Positions 35,280 to 43,917 of a stretch of 64,000 nucleotides of DNA are shown here, in pieces. Origin of the DNA: Gammaproteobacteria bacterium (lineage in GTDB: Bacteria; Pseudomonadota; Gammaproteobacteria; Enterobacterales; Kangiellaceae); assembly GCA_013373545.1 (NCBI GenBank), contig JABXHQ010000019.1:1-64000 (forward strand), read 5' to 3'. The notes below the pieces were generated by a model. It did no database searches. It was given only the letters and a program-made list of their open reading frames with translations, and had not been told where the DNA came from. Numbering within the stretch: the stretch's first letter is position 1; each line of letters starts with the position of its first letter. The translations under genes and the position numbers were made by a program.

Positions 35280-35512
35280 AAGTAGCCACCTTTTACTTTG
35301 TTATACAAGTTCGCGGTAAAAAATTGCGCTATTTCACATTTAATTTTTAAATTCGCTCTTGCATCGAGATAAACAGTCATTGTACAGTAATTGTCCGCTG
35401 GCAAAGGCATATAAAAATAAACACCCTTGCGCGCGGTTAGGGAAATAAAAACACATAAAGGGATCTCCGAAAAGACCATAACAAAAAACCCGTAGAGGGG
35501 TTGGAGAGCACC

Positions 35513-35674
35513 ATGAGAAAGAAGCCAGACATACTGGTAGTTCTGGCGGCAGTTCTGGGGTTGGGTATTGTTGTTAGCAGTGTAGGAACAAGCGACGCGA
35601 TTACCGACGACAAAAGTACGAAAGTAGCGCAGTCGAAACAACAAGAATCTCAAGTAGCCGGCGTGAACCAGTAA
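35513..35674 (+). CDS. Small single-helix membrane protein, 53 residues (not in ORF track)
   Basis: ATG at 35513 is preceded by GGAG and the frame runs to TAA at 35672-35674. The protein begins MRKKPDILVVLAAVLGLGIV, a short basic N-terminus and one hydrophobic helix, then a polar tail rich in Gln, Ser, Asp and Lys. A strong rho-independent terminator follows directly. It resembles, from memory, short conserved peptides of pseudomonads and relatives, but I do not know a function. The minus-strand ORF 35276-35653 overlapping it looks like a shadow. Confidence 0.65.
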   Translation: MRKKPDILVVLAAVLGLGIVVSSVGTSDAITDDKSTKVAQSKQQESQVAGVNQ

Positions 35675-35686
35675 GCAAAATAAGAT

Positions 35687-35709
35687 ACCCCGCTAACGCG
35701 GGGTTTTTT
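35687..35709 (+). terminator. Rho-independent terminator after the 53-residue protein
   Basis: CCCCGC-TAAC-GCGGGG followed by six T residues. The T-run abuts the stop of the convergent ygfA gene. Confidence 0.9.
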
Positions 35710-36319
35710 ATGCTTGATGGAAAGAGAAGTTAATTAACCCTGAGGGTGTTGCAATGGCATCCAGTGGGATATCCCAAGGTTCAACCGGTAGTGCTTCAAC
35801 TTGCTGTTGATCGAAAGCAACACCAATAAAACGCGGCCGGTTTCGCTGCTTAATCACATGAGCGAATGTCCGATCGTAAAATCCACCACCCATTCCAAGG
35901 CGCCCGCCGCAGCGGTCAAAGGCGACTAATGGAAACAATACCGCGTCCAATTTGGATATCGCTAATAATTGTTTGGGCGCGCCATCGGGCTCTAATATTT
36001 GGTAGCGGTTCGGGATTAAAGTTGTGTCCGGCGAGTAGGGCGCAAACCACAGTCGGTTCGGTGGTAACGGGCGAATGACGGGTAAGTATAGCTGCTGTTG
36101 ATTGGCCCATAACGCAGTAATCGTAGCGCTTAGATCAAGCTCTCCATCTTGCGCTAAGAAAACCGCAATGCGGCGACTAGCTTTTAGCCATGGATGTGTT
36201 GGAAGGTAGCGTGCCAGATCGAGGGCATAGACTTGTCGTTGTGAATCGCTAAGTGCGCGGCGGCGTTGCCGAATGGTGTTGCGCAATTGTTGCTTAGTGG
36301 TCGCAAAGCTTGTAGTCAT
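35708..36319 (-). CDS. ygfA: 5-formyltetrahydrofolate cyclo-ligase
   Basis: A 203-residue protein. KQQLRNTIRQRRRAL at the N-terminus binds ATP phosphates together with FDRCGGRLGMGGGFYDRTFA, the family signature; FLAQDGELDL is the folate region. It converts 5-formyl-THF to 5,10-methenyl-THF, recycling folate. It lies directly downstream of the 6S RNA gene, 18 bp beyond the RNA's 3' end, the arrangement conserved in gammaproteobacteria, where it can be cotranscribed with 6S RNA. Confidence 0.9.
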   Translation of the reverse strand: MTTSFATTKQQLRNTIRQRRRALSDSQRQVYALDLARYLPTHPWLKASRRIAVFLAQDGELDLSATITALWANQQQLYLPVIRPLPPNRLWFAPYSPDTTLIPNRYQILEPDGAPKQLLAISKLDAVLFPLVAFDRCGGRLGMGGGFYDRTFAHVIKQRNRPRFIGVAFDQQQVEALPVEPWDIPLDAIATPSGLINFSFHQA

Positions 36320-36336
36320 AAACGCTCGAAGGGAAC

Positions 36337-36523
36337 AGGTGCATCCAGAGTGCCGTTGCAGGTATTGGCCCTAGAACCCACGGCTCTAGGTGGGGATCTT
36401 GGCATCAGATCAGGCTTCCCGGTACATGCCGGACTTGCACAACACTAATAACGGTCGAACCCCGGTTACAAAATTATCGGCTCAAGGACGTTCTCCGCTT
36501 TCGAACACTCCAGGTAGCACCCA
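36337..36523 (-). ncRNA. ssrS: 6S RNA
   Basis: Between zapA and ygfA on their strand, as in E. coli. The 5' part GAGTGTTCGAAAGCGG and then TTGAGCCGATA match the conserved 5' arm; the 3' part ends GGCACTCTGGATGCACC, which pairs with GGTGC and GAGTG near the 5' end to close the long hairpin. Length is about 185 bases. 6S RNA mimics an open promoter and sequesters sigma70 RNA polymerase in stationary phase. Ends are approximate. A plausible promoter (TTGGCA, 19-bp spacer, TAACAT) lies in the 3' end of zapA. Rsd, which also acts on sigma70, is encoded at 50.4 kb. Confidence 0.92.
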
Positions 36524-36527
36524 AGCT

Positions 36528-36845
36528 CTATGTTAACTCTAACTGGCTATCAGATGCCAATACTTCCTCAATTCGATATTTCAATTGTGACAAGCGTGAT
36601 TTATCGACCGTTGATGTATTAGCCTGTTCGCTGCCGTTAAGCAGCTCAAAGGCTAAATTCAAAGCAGCCATTACGGCAATCCGTTCGGTTCCTACGACCC
36701 TTCCGCTGTCACGGATTTCGCGCATTCGTCCGTCGAGAAAGCGAGCCGCTTCGACTAGTTGATCTTGTTGGCTTTTTGGCGATGAAAATTGATACTCACG
36801 CTCGAGAATACGCAAAGTAATCGGTTTGGCGGATTCTTGGCTCAT
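36528..36845 (-). CDS. zapA: Cell division protein ZapA
   Basis: A 105-residue protein. ITLRILEREYQFSSP and ARFLDGRMREIRDSGRVVGTE followed by RIAVMAALNLAFELL match ZapA, with a predicted C-terminal coiled coil. It binds and bundles FtsZ filaments at the division site. It lies 5 bp downstream of the ZapB-like gene and just upstream of the 6S RNA, the conserved order. Confidence 0.9.
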   Translation of the reverse strand: MSQESAKPITLRILEREYQFSSPKSQQDQLVEAARFLDGRMREIRDSGRVVGTERIAVMAALNLAFELLNGSEQANTSTVDKSRLSQLKYRIEEVLASDSQLELT

Positions 36846-36850
36846 AGCTA

Positions 36851-37051
36851 TTATCCCATTGATTTGAGGCGGGTGACGATAGACTCGATTTTCTCAGAGG
36901 CGAGTTTGTTTTTTTCTAGCAGGCGAGCTCTATCGGCGATAAGCTCATCTTGCTTTACCTTGAGTGTGCGGTTTTCTTGTTGTAGCTGGTGAAACCGCTC
37001 TAAAAGCTGCTCAACACGCCCTTCAAGTTGAGAAATTTCTGAGTTATCCAT
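36851..37051 (-). CDS. Small coiled-coil protein, TIGR02449/ZapB-like
   Basis: A 66-residue protein that is almost entirely heptad coiled coil (ISQLEGRVEQLLERFHQLQQ and onward). It matches the small family placed upstream of zapA in many non-enteric gammaproteobacteria (TIGR02449) and resembles ZapB. A role in the Z-ring layer with ZapA is likely but inferred from position and shape only. It opens the zapA-6S-ygfA unit. Confidence 0.8.
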   Translation of the reverse strand: MDNSEISQLEGRVEQLLERFHQLQQENRTLKVKQDELIADRARLLEKNKLASEKIESIVTRLKSMG

Positions 37052-37080
37052 AGCAAGCTGTTGTTTTTTATAATGGTTTA

Positions 37081-37109
37081 AATATAGAGCTACGCGCGGT
37101 TCGGGTCAA
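37081..37109 (-). promoter_or_regulatory. Sigma70 promoter for the ZapB-like/zapA unit
   Basis: On the minus strand TTGACC, a 17-bp spacer and TATATT. Its -35 abuts the extended -10 of the divergent ygfB promoter. Confidence 0.7.
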
Positions 37110-37118
37110 TGATATAAT
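37110..37118 (+). promoter_or_regulatory. Extended -10 promoter for the ygfB-pepP-ubiH-ubiI operon
   Basis: TGATATAAT with no good -35; predicted start near 37125, leader about 45 bases to 37169. Confidence 0.6.
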
Positions 37119-37168
37119 CGCTCTATTGAGCGGGTAAACACATTAAATTGGTTATTAGCAGGGCAGAA

Positions 37169-37750
37169 ATGACATTGAGTACGCTGAATTTTGATGATTT
37201 GGAAGATATTCTCGCAGCTGAAGAGTGCGAGACACAGGCCAGTGAGTTTCAAGGAATCATCTGTGGTTTGTTTGCTGGCGGCATGAAAAATGACGGTAAG
37301 GCTTGGAAAGCTCCGGTTATTAATCATATTAATGACGGTGAATTATTGGCGCCGGAGGTAATGACGACCTTAGCGCAGTATATTGAACAGCAAGGCCGTC
37401 ATCTAGCAGAGAGTGTTTTTCAACTTGACTTAGTATTGCCGCCAGCGAGCGCAGCAATAGACGAACGGTTGTTGAACATTTGTCAGTGGGTTCAAGGATT
37501 CTTACTCGGCTATGGCATGCAAGTCGGCAAGCAAGAATTGGCCAGCGACGATCTCAATGAAGCAATTACGGACTTATTAGAGATTGCAAATGTTGACCTT
37601 GATGTCGAGGCTAACGAACAAATGGAGCAAGCCTTGTATACGGTTGAGGAGCATGTCAAAGTGGCGGCTCAAGTGGTCTATCTAGAAACCCGCTCCGCGA
37701 TTAATTCGGCGTTGGAACAGATGGCCCAAACCAAGCCTTCGATTCACTAG
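37169..37750 (+). CDS. ygfB: UPF0149 family protein YgfB
   Basis: I use the ATG at 37169 (MTLSTLNFDDLEDILA) with AGGG upstream, giving 193 residues; the track's TTG start at 37148 is less likely. FQGIICGLFAGG and CQWVQGFLLGYGM are the UPF0149 signature blocks. In Pseudomonas YgfB is linked to regulation of AmpC/AmpD through AlpA; elsewhere its role is unclear. It heads the operon with pepP, ubiH and ubiI, an order conserved in gammaproteobacteria. Confidence 0.88.
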   Translation: MTLSTLNFDDLEDILAAEECETQASEFQGIICGLFAGGMKNDGKAWKAPVINHINDGELLAPEVMTTLAQYIEQQGRHLAESVFQLDLVLPPASAAIDERLLNICQWVQGFLLGYGMQVGKQELASDDLNEAITDLLEIANVDLDVEANEQMEQALYTVEEHVKVAAQVVYLETRSAINSALEQMAQTKPSIH

Positions 37751-37774
37751 ATTGTGTAGTTTTAGGAGACAGCA

Positions 37775-39097
37775 TTGATTACCAAACAAGAGTTCGCGCG
37801 GCGCCGCAAGCAGCTAATGGAAACGATGGAGCCAGGAAGTATTGCGATCATTGCTTCCGCTCAAGAGTTAGTGCGTAGCCGTGACACCCACTTTATGTTC
37901 CGCCAAGACAGTGATTTTCACTATCTCACTGGTTTTCCTGAGCCGAATGCGGTGGTGGCTTTGATCCCGGGCCGCGAACATGGTGAGTTTGTCTTATTTT
38001 GTAATGATAAAGATCTTGAGCAAGAAACTTGGCATGGCCGGCGCTTTGGTCCCGATGCCGCCTGTGAAGTGTTTGGCGCTGATGATGCTTTTCCTATTGA
38101 TGATATTGACGATATTCTTCCGGGCATGATGGAAGGGCGCCACCGCATTTACTACGAAATGGGGAAGCACAATGAACTCGACAATCGCATTATGGGCTGG
38201 GTGAATAAGATCCGTCAGCAAGTTAAAAAAGGCGCGCAACCGCCAGGTGAGTTTGTCGATTTGCGCCATGCGTTACACGAGTTACGTTTATTCAAATCTG
38301 CGGCAGAAATTAAGTTGATGCGCAAGTCAGCTGAAATTGCAGTGGACGCTCATTTACGCGCAATGGAAATGTGTCGTCCGGGGATGACGGAGTGGCAGAT
38401 TGAAGCTGAATTACATTATGAGTTTGCCCGTCAAGGCGCGCGCTTTCCGGCTTATTCATCAATCGTTGCCAGCGGTGATAACGCCAACATTCTGCATTAC
38501 ACCGAAAACCAAAGTAAGTTAAAAAAAGGTGATTTGTTATTGATTGACGCTGGCGCCGAATATCAAATGTATGCTTCGGATATTACCCGTACCTTTCCAG
38601 TCAATGGTGTGTTTTCGGCGGCGCAAAAAGCCCTTTACAATTTAGTTCTTCGAGCACAAGAAGCGGCGATCGATGCGGTAAAACCCGGCAATCATTGGAT
38701 GCAGCCGCATGAAACTGCGGTGCAAATTTTAACTGCAGGAATGGTTGAGCTGGGTCTACTCAGTGGCAATGTTGAGGCGCTCATTGAACAAGAAGCTTAT
38801 AAACGCTTTTATATGCATAAAACGGGGCACTGGATTGGCTTAGATGTACACGACGTGGGAGACTATTCCATTGATGGGCAGCCGCGAGTTTTGGAAGCTG
38901 GAATGGTGCTGACGGTTGAGCCGGCAATTTATATTAGCGAAAGTTACACTGATGTCGAAGAGCAATATCGTGGCATTGGTATTCGGATTGAAGATGACAT
39001 TTTGGTAACAGAGTCAGGCCACGAAGTTTTAACCGCGGGCGTGCCGAAAACGATCGCGGAAATCGAAGCCATTATGGCAAAGCGCCAAGCGGCCTAG
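37775..39097 (+). CDS. pepP: Xaa-Pro aminopeptidase P
   Basis: A 440-residue M24B metallopeptidase starting at TTG with TAGGAGA well placed. The N-terminal creatinase-like domain (MFRQDSDFHYLTGFPEP) is followed by the pita-bread catalytic domain with all five metal ligands: two Asp in LLIDAGAEYQMYASDITRTF, His in HKTGHWIGLDVHDVG, Glu in TVEPAIYI and Glu in GIRIEDD. It removes N-terminal residues ahead of Pro. Length equals the E. coli enzyme. Confidence 0.95.
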   Translation: MITKQEFARRRKQLMETMEPGSIAIIASAQELVRSRDTHFMFRQDSDFHYLTGFPEPNAVVALIPGREHGEFVLFCNDKDLEQETWHGRRFGPDAACEVFGADDAFPIDDIDDILPGMMEGRHRIYYEMGKHNELDNRIMGWVNKIRQQVKKGAQPPGEFVDLRHALHELRLFKSAAEIKLMRKSAEIAVDAHLRAMEMCRPGMTEWQIEAELHYEFARQGARFPAYSSIVASGDNANILHYTENQSKLKKGDLLLIDAGAEYQMYASDITRTFPVNGVFSAAQKALYNLVLRAQEAAIDAVKPGNHWMQPHETAVQILTAGMVELGLLSGNVEALIEQEAYKRFYMHKTGHWIGLDVHDVGDYSIDGQPRVLEAGMVLTVEPAIYISESYTDVEEQYRGIGIRIEDDILVTESGHEVLTAGVPKTIAEIEAIMAKRQAA

Positions 39098-39117
39098 CGG
39101 TTTAATTGTAGAGACCA

Positions 39118-40407
39118 ATGCTCATGGCCCAGCCCAAGCAAGTTGATATTGCGATCGTTGGTGGCGGTATGGCGGGCGCTACTTTAGCGCTGGCCTTAGC
39201 GCCGCTGTGCAAATCCATTGCTATCATAGAGGCGCACCCCCCTGGTGTTAGCCAACCCAGTTTTGACGATCGTAGTGTGGCGTTGTCATTTGGCTCGCAA
39301 AAAATTTTACAAGCCTTTGATCTGTGGTCGGGCTTGGCAGATGAAGCGGCGTCTATTGAGCACATTCATGTCTCGGATCGCGGCCATTTAGGTTTGTGCC
39401 GATTACATGCCGCCGATGAGCAGCAATCAGCCTTAGGCTACGTCATCGAAAATCGAGTCATCGGCCAAGCCCTGTATCAACGATTAGCCTCCTTTTCGAA
39501 CATTAAATTAATCGCGCCGGCAGAGTTACAATCGCTTGCATACTGTGATGAGCAGATCACCGTGACTTACCGATGTCGCGAACAGTCCGAGCAATTGTCT
39601 GCGAAATTATTGGTCGCAGCCGACGGGAGTAATTCAAAAGTAGCCACCGAGCTGGGCATTTCGCGCAGCCAAGTCGCTTACCCGCAGCAGGCTGTCATTG
39701 CCAACATCGCTACTGAACCCGGCCCAAACGGTTGGGCTTTTGAGCGATTCACCGAACAAGGACCCATTGCATTGCTACCGCTTACCAAGCAACGCTATTC
39801 ATTAGTGTGGACGTTAGCGCCAGACAGTGCTGATGCGGTAATGCAATTGAGTGATGCTGAGTTTTGTAGCAGTCTGCAGCAGAATTTTGGCTTTCGTGCT
39901 GGTCGCATCGTTCGCGTTGGCGAGCGTCATTGCTTTCCTCTTTCGCGGCAAACTCTGTCGAGTAGTTATGCAAAGCGAGCCGTATTTGTTGGCAACGCGC
40001 TGCATACTGGGCACCCGGTCGCTGGGCAAGGGTTTAACCTTGGACTGCGCGATATTGCGGAACTGGTTGAGCTGCTCGCTATTGCCGCAGCGTTAAACGT
40101 TGATTTTGGGAATGACGCGCTACTTAGGTTTTATGGCGAGCGCCGCAAGGATGATATTCATCAGACACTGATGGCGACTGATGCTTTAGTTCGGCTGTTT
40201 TCAACGAAGCTAGCACCACTAGCTTTGGTACGTAACAGTGGTTTAGCCGCGTTGTCTAACTGCTCATGGTTGCGACATCAATTGGCGAGTACGGCCATGG
40301 GACTGCGCCACGATTTACCTGCCGTGGCGCGCGGAGTCCCCCTTGCCGAAGTTTCGCGGCAGCCGAAATATCATCAGCTTAAAGCCTTAACGAGCGCAGG
40401 AATGTAA
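39118..40407 (+). CDS. ubiH: 2-octaprenyl-6-methoxyphenol hydroxylase
   Basis: A 429-residue FAD monooxygenase. IAIVGGGMAGATLALALA binds the ADP of FAD, LLVAADGSNSKVA is the DG motif and GNALHTGHPVAGQGFNLGLRD the GD-type motif, where Asn replaces the usual Asp as in other UbiH proteins. It hydroxylates a ring carbon in ubiquinone synthesis. It is 20 bp after pepP and 4 bp before ubiI. Assignment as ubiH rather than ubiF/visC rests on position and the GNA motif. Confidence 0.9.
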   Translation: MLMAQPKQVDIAIVGGGMAGATLALALAPLCKSIAIIEAHPPGVSQPSFDDRSVALSFGSQKILQAFDLWSGLADEAASIEHIHVSDRGHLGLCRLHAADEQQSALGYVIENRVIGQALYQRLASFSNIKLIAPAELQSLAYCDEQITVTYRCREQSEQLSAKLLVAADGSNSKVATELGISRSQVAYPQQAVIANIATEPGPNGWAFERFTEQGPIALLPLTKQRYSLVWTLAPDSADAVMQLSDAEFCSSLQQNFGFRAGRIVRVGERHCFPLSRQTLSSSYAKRAVFVGNALHTGHPVAGQGFNLGLRDIAELVELLAIAAALNVDFGNDALLRFYGERRKDDIHQTLMATDALVRLFSTKLAPLALVRNSGLAALSNCSWLRHQLASTAMGLRHDLPAVARGVPLAEVSRQPKYHQLKALTSAGM

Positions 40408-40411
40408 AATC

Positions 40412-41593
40412 ATGAGCGAGCAATTCGATGTTGTAATTGGCGGTGGTGGAATGGTTGGGCTAGCTCTTGCAAGCTTGTTGCCAAGTGATCTGTCGATTGC
40501 AGTCGTTGACGGCCAACCATGGCAACGAGTGACGCAGCTAGATGACGCGGTTGATCAGCGCGTCAGTGCTATTTCCCCTCGCTCACAGCAGATTTTGAGT
40601 GCAAGTGGAGCGTGGGCTAGTTTACCTTCTGCGCGTCTAACGCCGTATCAGCGTATGGTCGTGTGGGAAAGCGACGGTTGTGCAAGCTTGACCTTTGCCG
40701 CGGAAGAAATGGCGGCCGCCAACCTTGGCCATATTATTGAAAACCGAGTGTTGCGAGCTGCGCTTTATCAAACCCTTGAGTCACAGCGTCATATTCACTG
40801 GTTTAATGCCACCATCAGTGACATTGAATTGCAGGAGCCCATGTCGCAACTCGCTTTATCCGACGGAACGCTATTGTCTACAAGGTTATTAGTTGGCGCT
40901 GATGGAGCGCGGTCGCAAATTCGGCAACAGCTGCGGATCAGCACGGCGCAGCATGACTATCAGCAGCAGGCACTCGTTGCCACCATCAGTACCGAAAAGC
41001 CACACCAATATACTGCTTGGCAACGATTTTTAGCGACCGGTCCGATTGCCTATCTGCCATTATTTGACCAACACCAATGCTCCATTGTGTGGTCGATGGC
41101 CGAGTCACAGTTGGCAGAGTTTTTAACTTTAAGCCTGCCACAACAACAGCAAGCGATTGGAAGAGCGTTGGGATTTGAATTGGGGGCGATAAAGTTGCAA
41201 TCACCGCTGCGTTCATTTCCGTTAGTTGCGCAACATGCAGCGCACTACACGAAACCGGGAGTCGCTTTGATTGGCGATGCAGCACATGCTATTCATCCGC
41301 TCGCAGGGCAAGGCGTTAACTTGGGTTTTAGCGATGCACAGCAATTGGCAGATGTCCTGATCGACACCAGAAGCAAGGGGCATTCGGTTGCCCATTATCC
41401 GGCTTTGCGCGCCTTTGAGCGTGCTCGTAAAGGCGAGAACTATTTAATGCAAAAAGCGATGACGGCGCTTAATTGGGCTTATTCACAACAGAGCTTACCG
41501 CTTAGCGCTTTACGCAATATCGCTGTTCGTAAACTTCAAAATACGCCGCAACTTAAACGTCAATTCATGCGTCGAGCGATGGGAGAGGTTTAG
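40412..41593 (+). CDS. ubiI: Ubiquinone-ring hydroxylase, UbiI/VisC type
   Basis: A 393-residue FAD monooxygenase paralogous to ubiH. FDVVIGGGGMVGLALASLL binds FAD, LLVGADGARSQIR is the DG motif and GDAAHAIHPLAGQGVNLGF the GD motif. UbiI adds the C5 hydroxyl in ubiquinone synthesis. It is last in the ygfB operon, starts 4 bp after ubiH and overlaps the convergent envZ-like stop by 4 bp. Confidence 0.88.
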   Translation: MSEQFDVVIGGGGMVGLALASLLPSDLSIAVVDGQPWQRVTQLDDAVDQRVSAISPRSQQILSASGAWASLPSARLTPYQRMVVWESDGCASLTFAAEEMAAANLGHIIENRVLRAALYQTLESQRHIHWFNATISDIELQEPMSQLALSDGTLLSTRLLVGADGARSQIRQQLRISTAQHDYQQQALVATISTEKPHQYTAWQRFLATGPIAYLPLFDQHQCSIVWSMAESQLAEFLTLSLPQQQQAIGRALGFELGAIKLQSPLRSFPLVAQHAAHYTKPGVALIGDAAHAIHPLAGQGVNLGFSDAQQLADVLIDTRSKGHSVAHYPALRAFERARKGENYLMQKAMTALNWAYSQQSLPLSALRNIAVRKLQNTPQLKRQFMRRAMGEV

Positions 41594-42876
41594 TCTTCGA
41601 GAGGAAAAGTAAGCCGCGCTTGCAGACCTCCACGGCTTAAGTTGATCAATTGAATTTGCCCGTTATGTAACTCAACGATACGTTTTACAATCGCTAAGCC
41701 TAATCCTGAACCACGGCCTGTTCGAGCTTGTTCGCCGCGCGCGAAAGGTTGAAATAGGCGCTCAACATCTATGTCGGGAATGCCGTCGCCATGGTCGGAA
41801 ATGGTAATTACAATCTGCGCACGCTCGACATAGGTGGCGATTTCTATTGGCGGTTTACCATAACGAAAGCCGTTTTCCACGAGATTGATGAGCATCCGCT
41901 TCATCGCTAAAATTTTTACTGGATATTGCGGTAAGGGATTTAAATCTGCGCGCACATCGCGTTGGTGCAGTTGATTGTTTTCGACAATCTGCTCAACGAT
42001 GGTGTTTAAGTCGATGTGTTGTTCGGCCTCATCGCGGCCATCACGAACAAAAGAAATAAATTGATCAATAATGGCATCCATATCTTCGGTGTCAGCGATG
42101 ATGCCATTTTTGGTCTCTTCATCTTGCTCACCCAGAAACTCGGACGCTAGCCGGATGCGTGTTATTGGGGTTCTTAAGTCATGTGAGATCCCTGCAAGCA
42201 GCAAGGTACGATCTTCTTCCAGTTGATAGACGTCTTGCGCCATTTGATTAAAGGCTCGAGTAACCGCAATTAATTCGCGAGCACCTTGCTCTTTTAGGCG
42301 ACCGGGAAAATCACCGCGCCCGACCTCTCGAGCCGCGAGTTCCAAACGTTTTAGTGGGCGATGAAGTTGTCGGGCGAACAGCCAGCCTCCTAGCGAGCTG
42401 AGTAAGAATATTATGCTTAAGTAGGCTGAAACGACAAAAAGCCATGAATAATCGATTCGAATCGAAGGAATACGGATCCAAATGTCTTTCTGTTGGGGAT
42501 GGAGAATCCAGTAGTAAGCTTTATCCGACTCTTCGATGCGTAATTCAGTCCCTTGCCCCAGATATTCGGATAGTTTGTCGGATAAGCTTTTATAGTGTTT
42601 GGCAGAATCGAGTCCATTGCCCAGTGCTTCTTTGAACGCAAACACCTCAATGCCTGTCGCCTGTTCAAATTGCTCAATTACCTTTGGTGAAACATTGTTT
42701 TGTTCATGAATAACAATGGTGTTCATCTGGTTTGCGAGCTGCTTCATTAAAATTTCGCTGTTTGGCTGAACAACGATAAATGCAGTAACGAAAGAGTAGG
42801 CGACCCAATTGATAAACAACAGCATGCCAACTAAAAGAGCGGTGCGGCCAAAAGCGCCTTGGGGAATAATTCTCAT
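41590..42876 (-). CDS. envZ: Sensor histidine kinase EnvZ
   Basis: A 428-residue membrane kinase. Two helices (about 12-35 and 143-168) enclose a periplasmic sensor of ~105 residues; a HAMP domain follows, then the H-box GISHDLRTPITRIRLASEF, N-box LINLVENGFRYGKPP and G-boxes DHGDGIPD and GRGSGLGLAIV. The RTPITRIR context is typical of EnvZ. It controls OmpR phosphorylation in response to osmotic or membrane signals. It is 51 bp downstream of ompR on the same strand. Confidence 0.88.
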   Translation of the reverse strand: MRIIPQGAFGRTALLVGMLLFINWVAYSFVTAFIVVQPNSEILMKQLANQMNTIVIHEQNNVSPKVIEQFEQATGIEVFAFKEALGNGLDSAKHYKSLSDKLSEYLGQGTELRIEESDKAYYWILHPQQKDIWIRIPSIRIDYSWLFVVSAYLSIIFLLSSLGGWLFARQLHRPLKRLELAAREVGRGDFPGRLKEQGARELIAVTRAFNQMAQDVYQLEEDRTLLLAGISHDLRTPITRIRLASEFLGEQDEETKNGIIADTEDMDAIIDQFISFVRDGRDEAEQHIDLNTIVEQIVENNQLHQRDVRADLNPLPQYPVKILAMKRMLINLVENGFRYGKPPIEIATYVERAQIVITISDHGDGIPDIDVERLFQPFARGEQARTGRGSGLGLAIVKRIVELHNGQIQLINLSRGGLQARLTFPLED

Positions 42877-42927
42877 GTGCCGTGTTGAGCCTGCTGTGGT
42901 CGATTTAAAGCGTTGGCAAGAGCGACT

Positions 42928-43650
42928 TTACGCCGCTCCACCATCGGGTACAAATACGTAGCCGACACCCCAAACAGTCTGTATATAACGCGGCTTGGCG
43001 GGATCCTCTTCAATCATGCGGCGCAAGCGTGACACTTGTACATCAATGCTTCGCTCGAGCGCACTGTAGTCGCGTCCGCGAGCCAAATTCATTAGCTTGT
43101 CACGGGATAGCGGCTGCCGTGCATGAGAAACCAGAGCTTTCAGTACGGCGAACTCGCCGCTGGTTAGACTCATGACTTCTTCGCCGCGGCTCATTTCGCG
43201 GGTAGCCAAATTGAGTTTGAACTCACCAAAGGTGATTTCTTTTTCTTCGGCACTTGGTGCGCCTGGGATTTCTTTCATTCGACGCCGCAGTACCGCCTTA
43301 ATCCGCGCGAGTAATTCGCGTGGGTTGAATGGCTTGGCAAGGTAGTCGTCGGCGCCGAGTTCAAGTCCAATGATGCGATCGACTTCGTCACCTTTGGCGG
43401 TGAGCATAACGATCGGAATTTGATTCTCAGTTGAGCGAAGTCGGCGACAGATAGATAGGCCATCTTCCCCAGGCAGCATTAAATCGAGCACCATTAAGTG
43501 ATAGTTTTCTCGCTCAAGAAAGCGATCCATTTGCTCCGCATTAGCCACCGTTCGGACAATGTAACCTTGCTCTTTTAAGTAGCGTTCTAACAAGCTGCGC
43601 AGCCTCAAGTCATCATCGACGACCAGGATCTTGGGGGTCTCTTCAGTCAT
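42928..43650 (-). CDS. ompR: Response regulator OmpR
   Basis: A 240-residue OmpR-type regulator. The receiver has the acidic pair in ILVVDDDLRLRSLLERYL, phospho-acceptor Asp in MVLDLMLPGEDGLS, Thr in MLTAKG and Lys in LAKPFNPRELLARI. The C-terminal winged helix (ERSIDVQVSRLRRMIEEDPA, YIQTVWGVGYVFVPDG) binds DNA. Length and motifs are those of OmpR proper and the neighbour is envZ, so the pair is complete. Confidence 0.93.
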   Translation of the reverse strand: MTEETPKILVVDDDLRLRSLLERYLKEQGYIVRTVANAEQMDRFLERENYHLMVLDLMLPGEDGLSICRRLRSTENQIPIVMLTAKGDEVDRIIGLELGADDYLAKPFNPRELLARIKAVLRRRMKEIPGAPSAEEKEITFGEFKLNLATREMSRGEEVMSLTSGEFAVLKALVSHARQPLSRDKLMNLARGRDYSALERSIDVQVSRLRRMIEEDPAKPRYIQTVWGVGYVFVPDGGAA

Positions 43651-43832
43651 GGCGACTTCCTATGTATTGTTATCGTTGTCAATTTTTGCACGACTTGGGA
43701 ACTGAGGAACAGTCCCATTTTTCTTATATTATCAATGTATTAGATTAGTCTACAAGCCTTCGAATGTAACCATTTATTGGATAAAATTTTTGATTAGTGG
43801 CCTGATCCCTCCCTTTCGAAACATTGATTAGG

Positions 43833-43838
43833 TATAAT
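43833..43838 (+). promoter_or_regulatory. Candidate -10 box for tex
   Basis: TATAAT 80 bp before the tex ATG, with no convincing -35 at the normal distance. Confidence 0.4.
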
Positions 43839-43917
43839 CGCGCGCCTCGACAGTCAAATCTTTAGACACGTCAATCAATAATCAGTACTTAACTTAAGCA
43901 TTGCGGAATCTTTTTTT

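Noticed and set aside
35276-35653. Minus-strand ORF of 125 residues upstream of the EVE-domain gene
   Set aside because: No family match or ribosome-binding site; it lies antisense to the better-supported 53-residue gene with its own terminator.
43650-43720. TTGACA upstream of ompR on the minus strand
   Set aside because: A perfect -35 hexamer, but no acceptable -10 at 16-18 bp, so no promoter was called.
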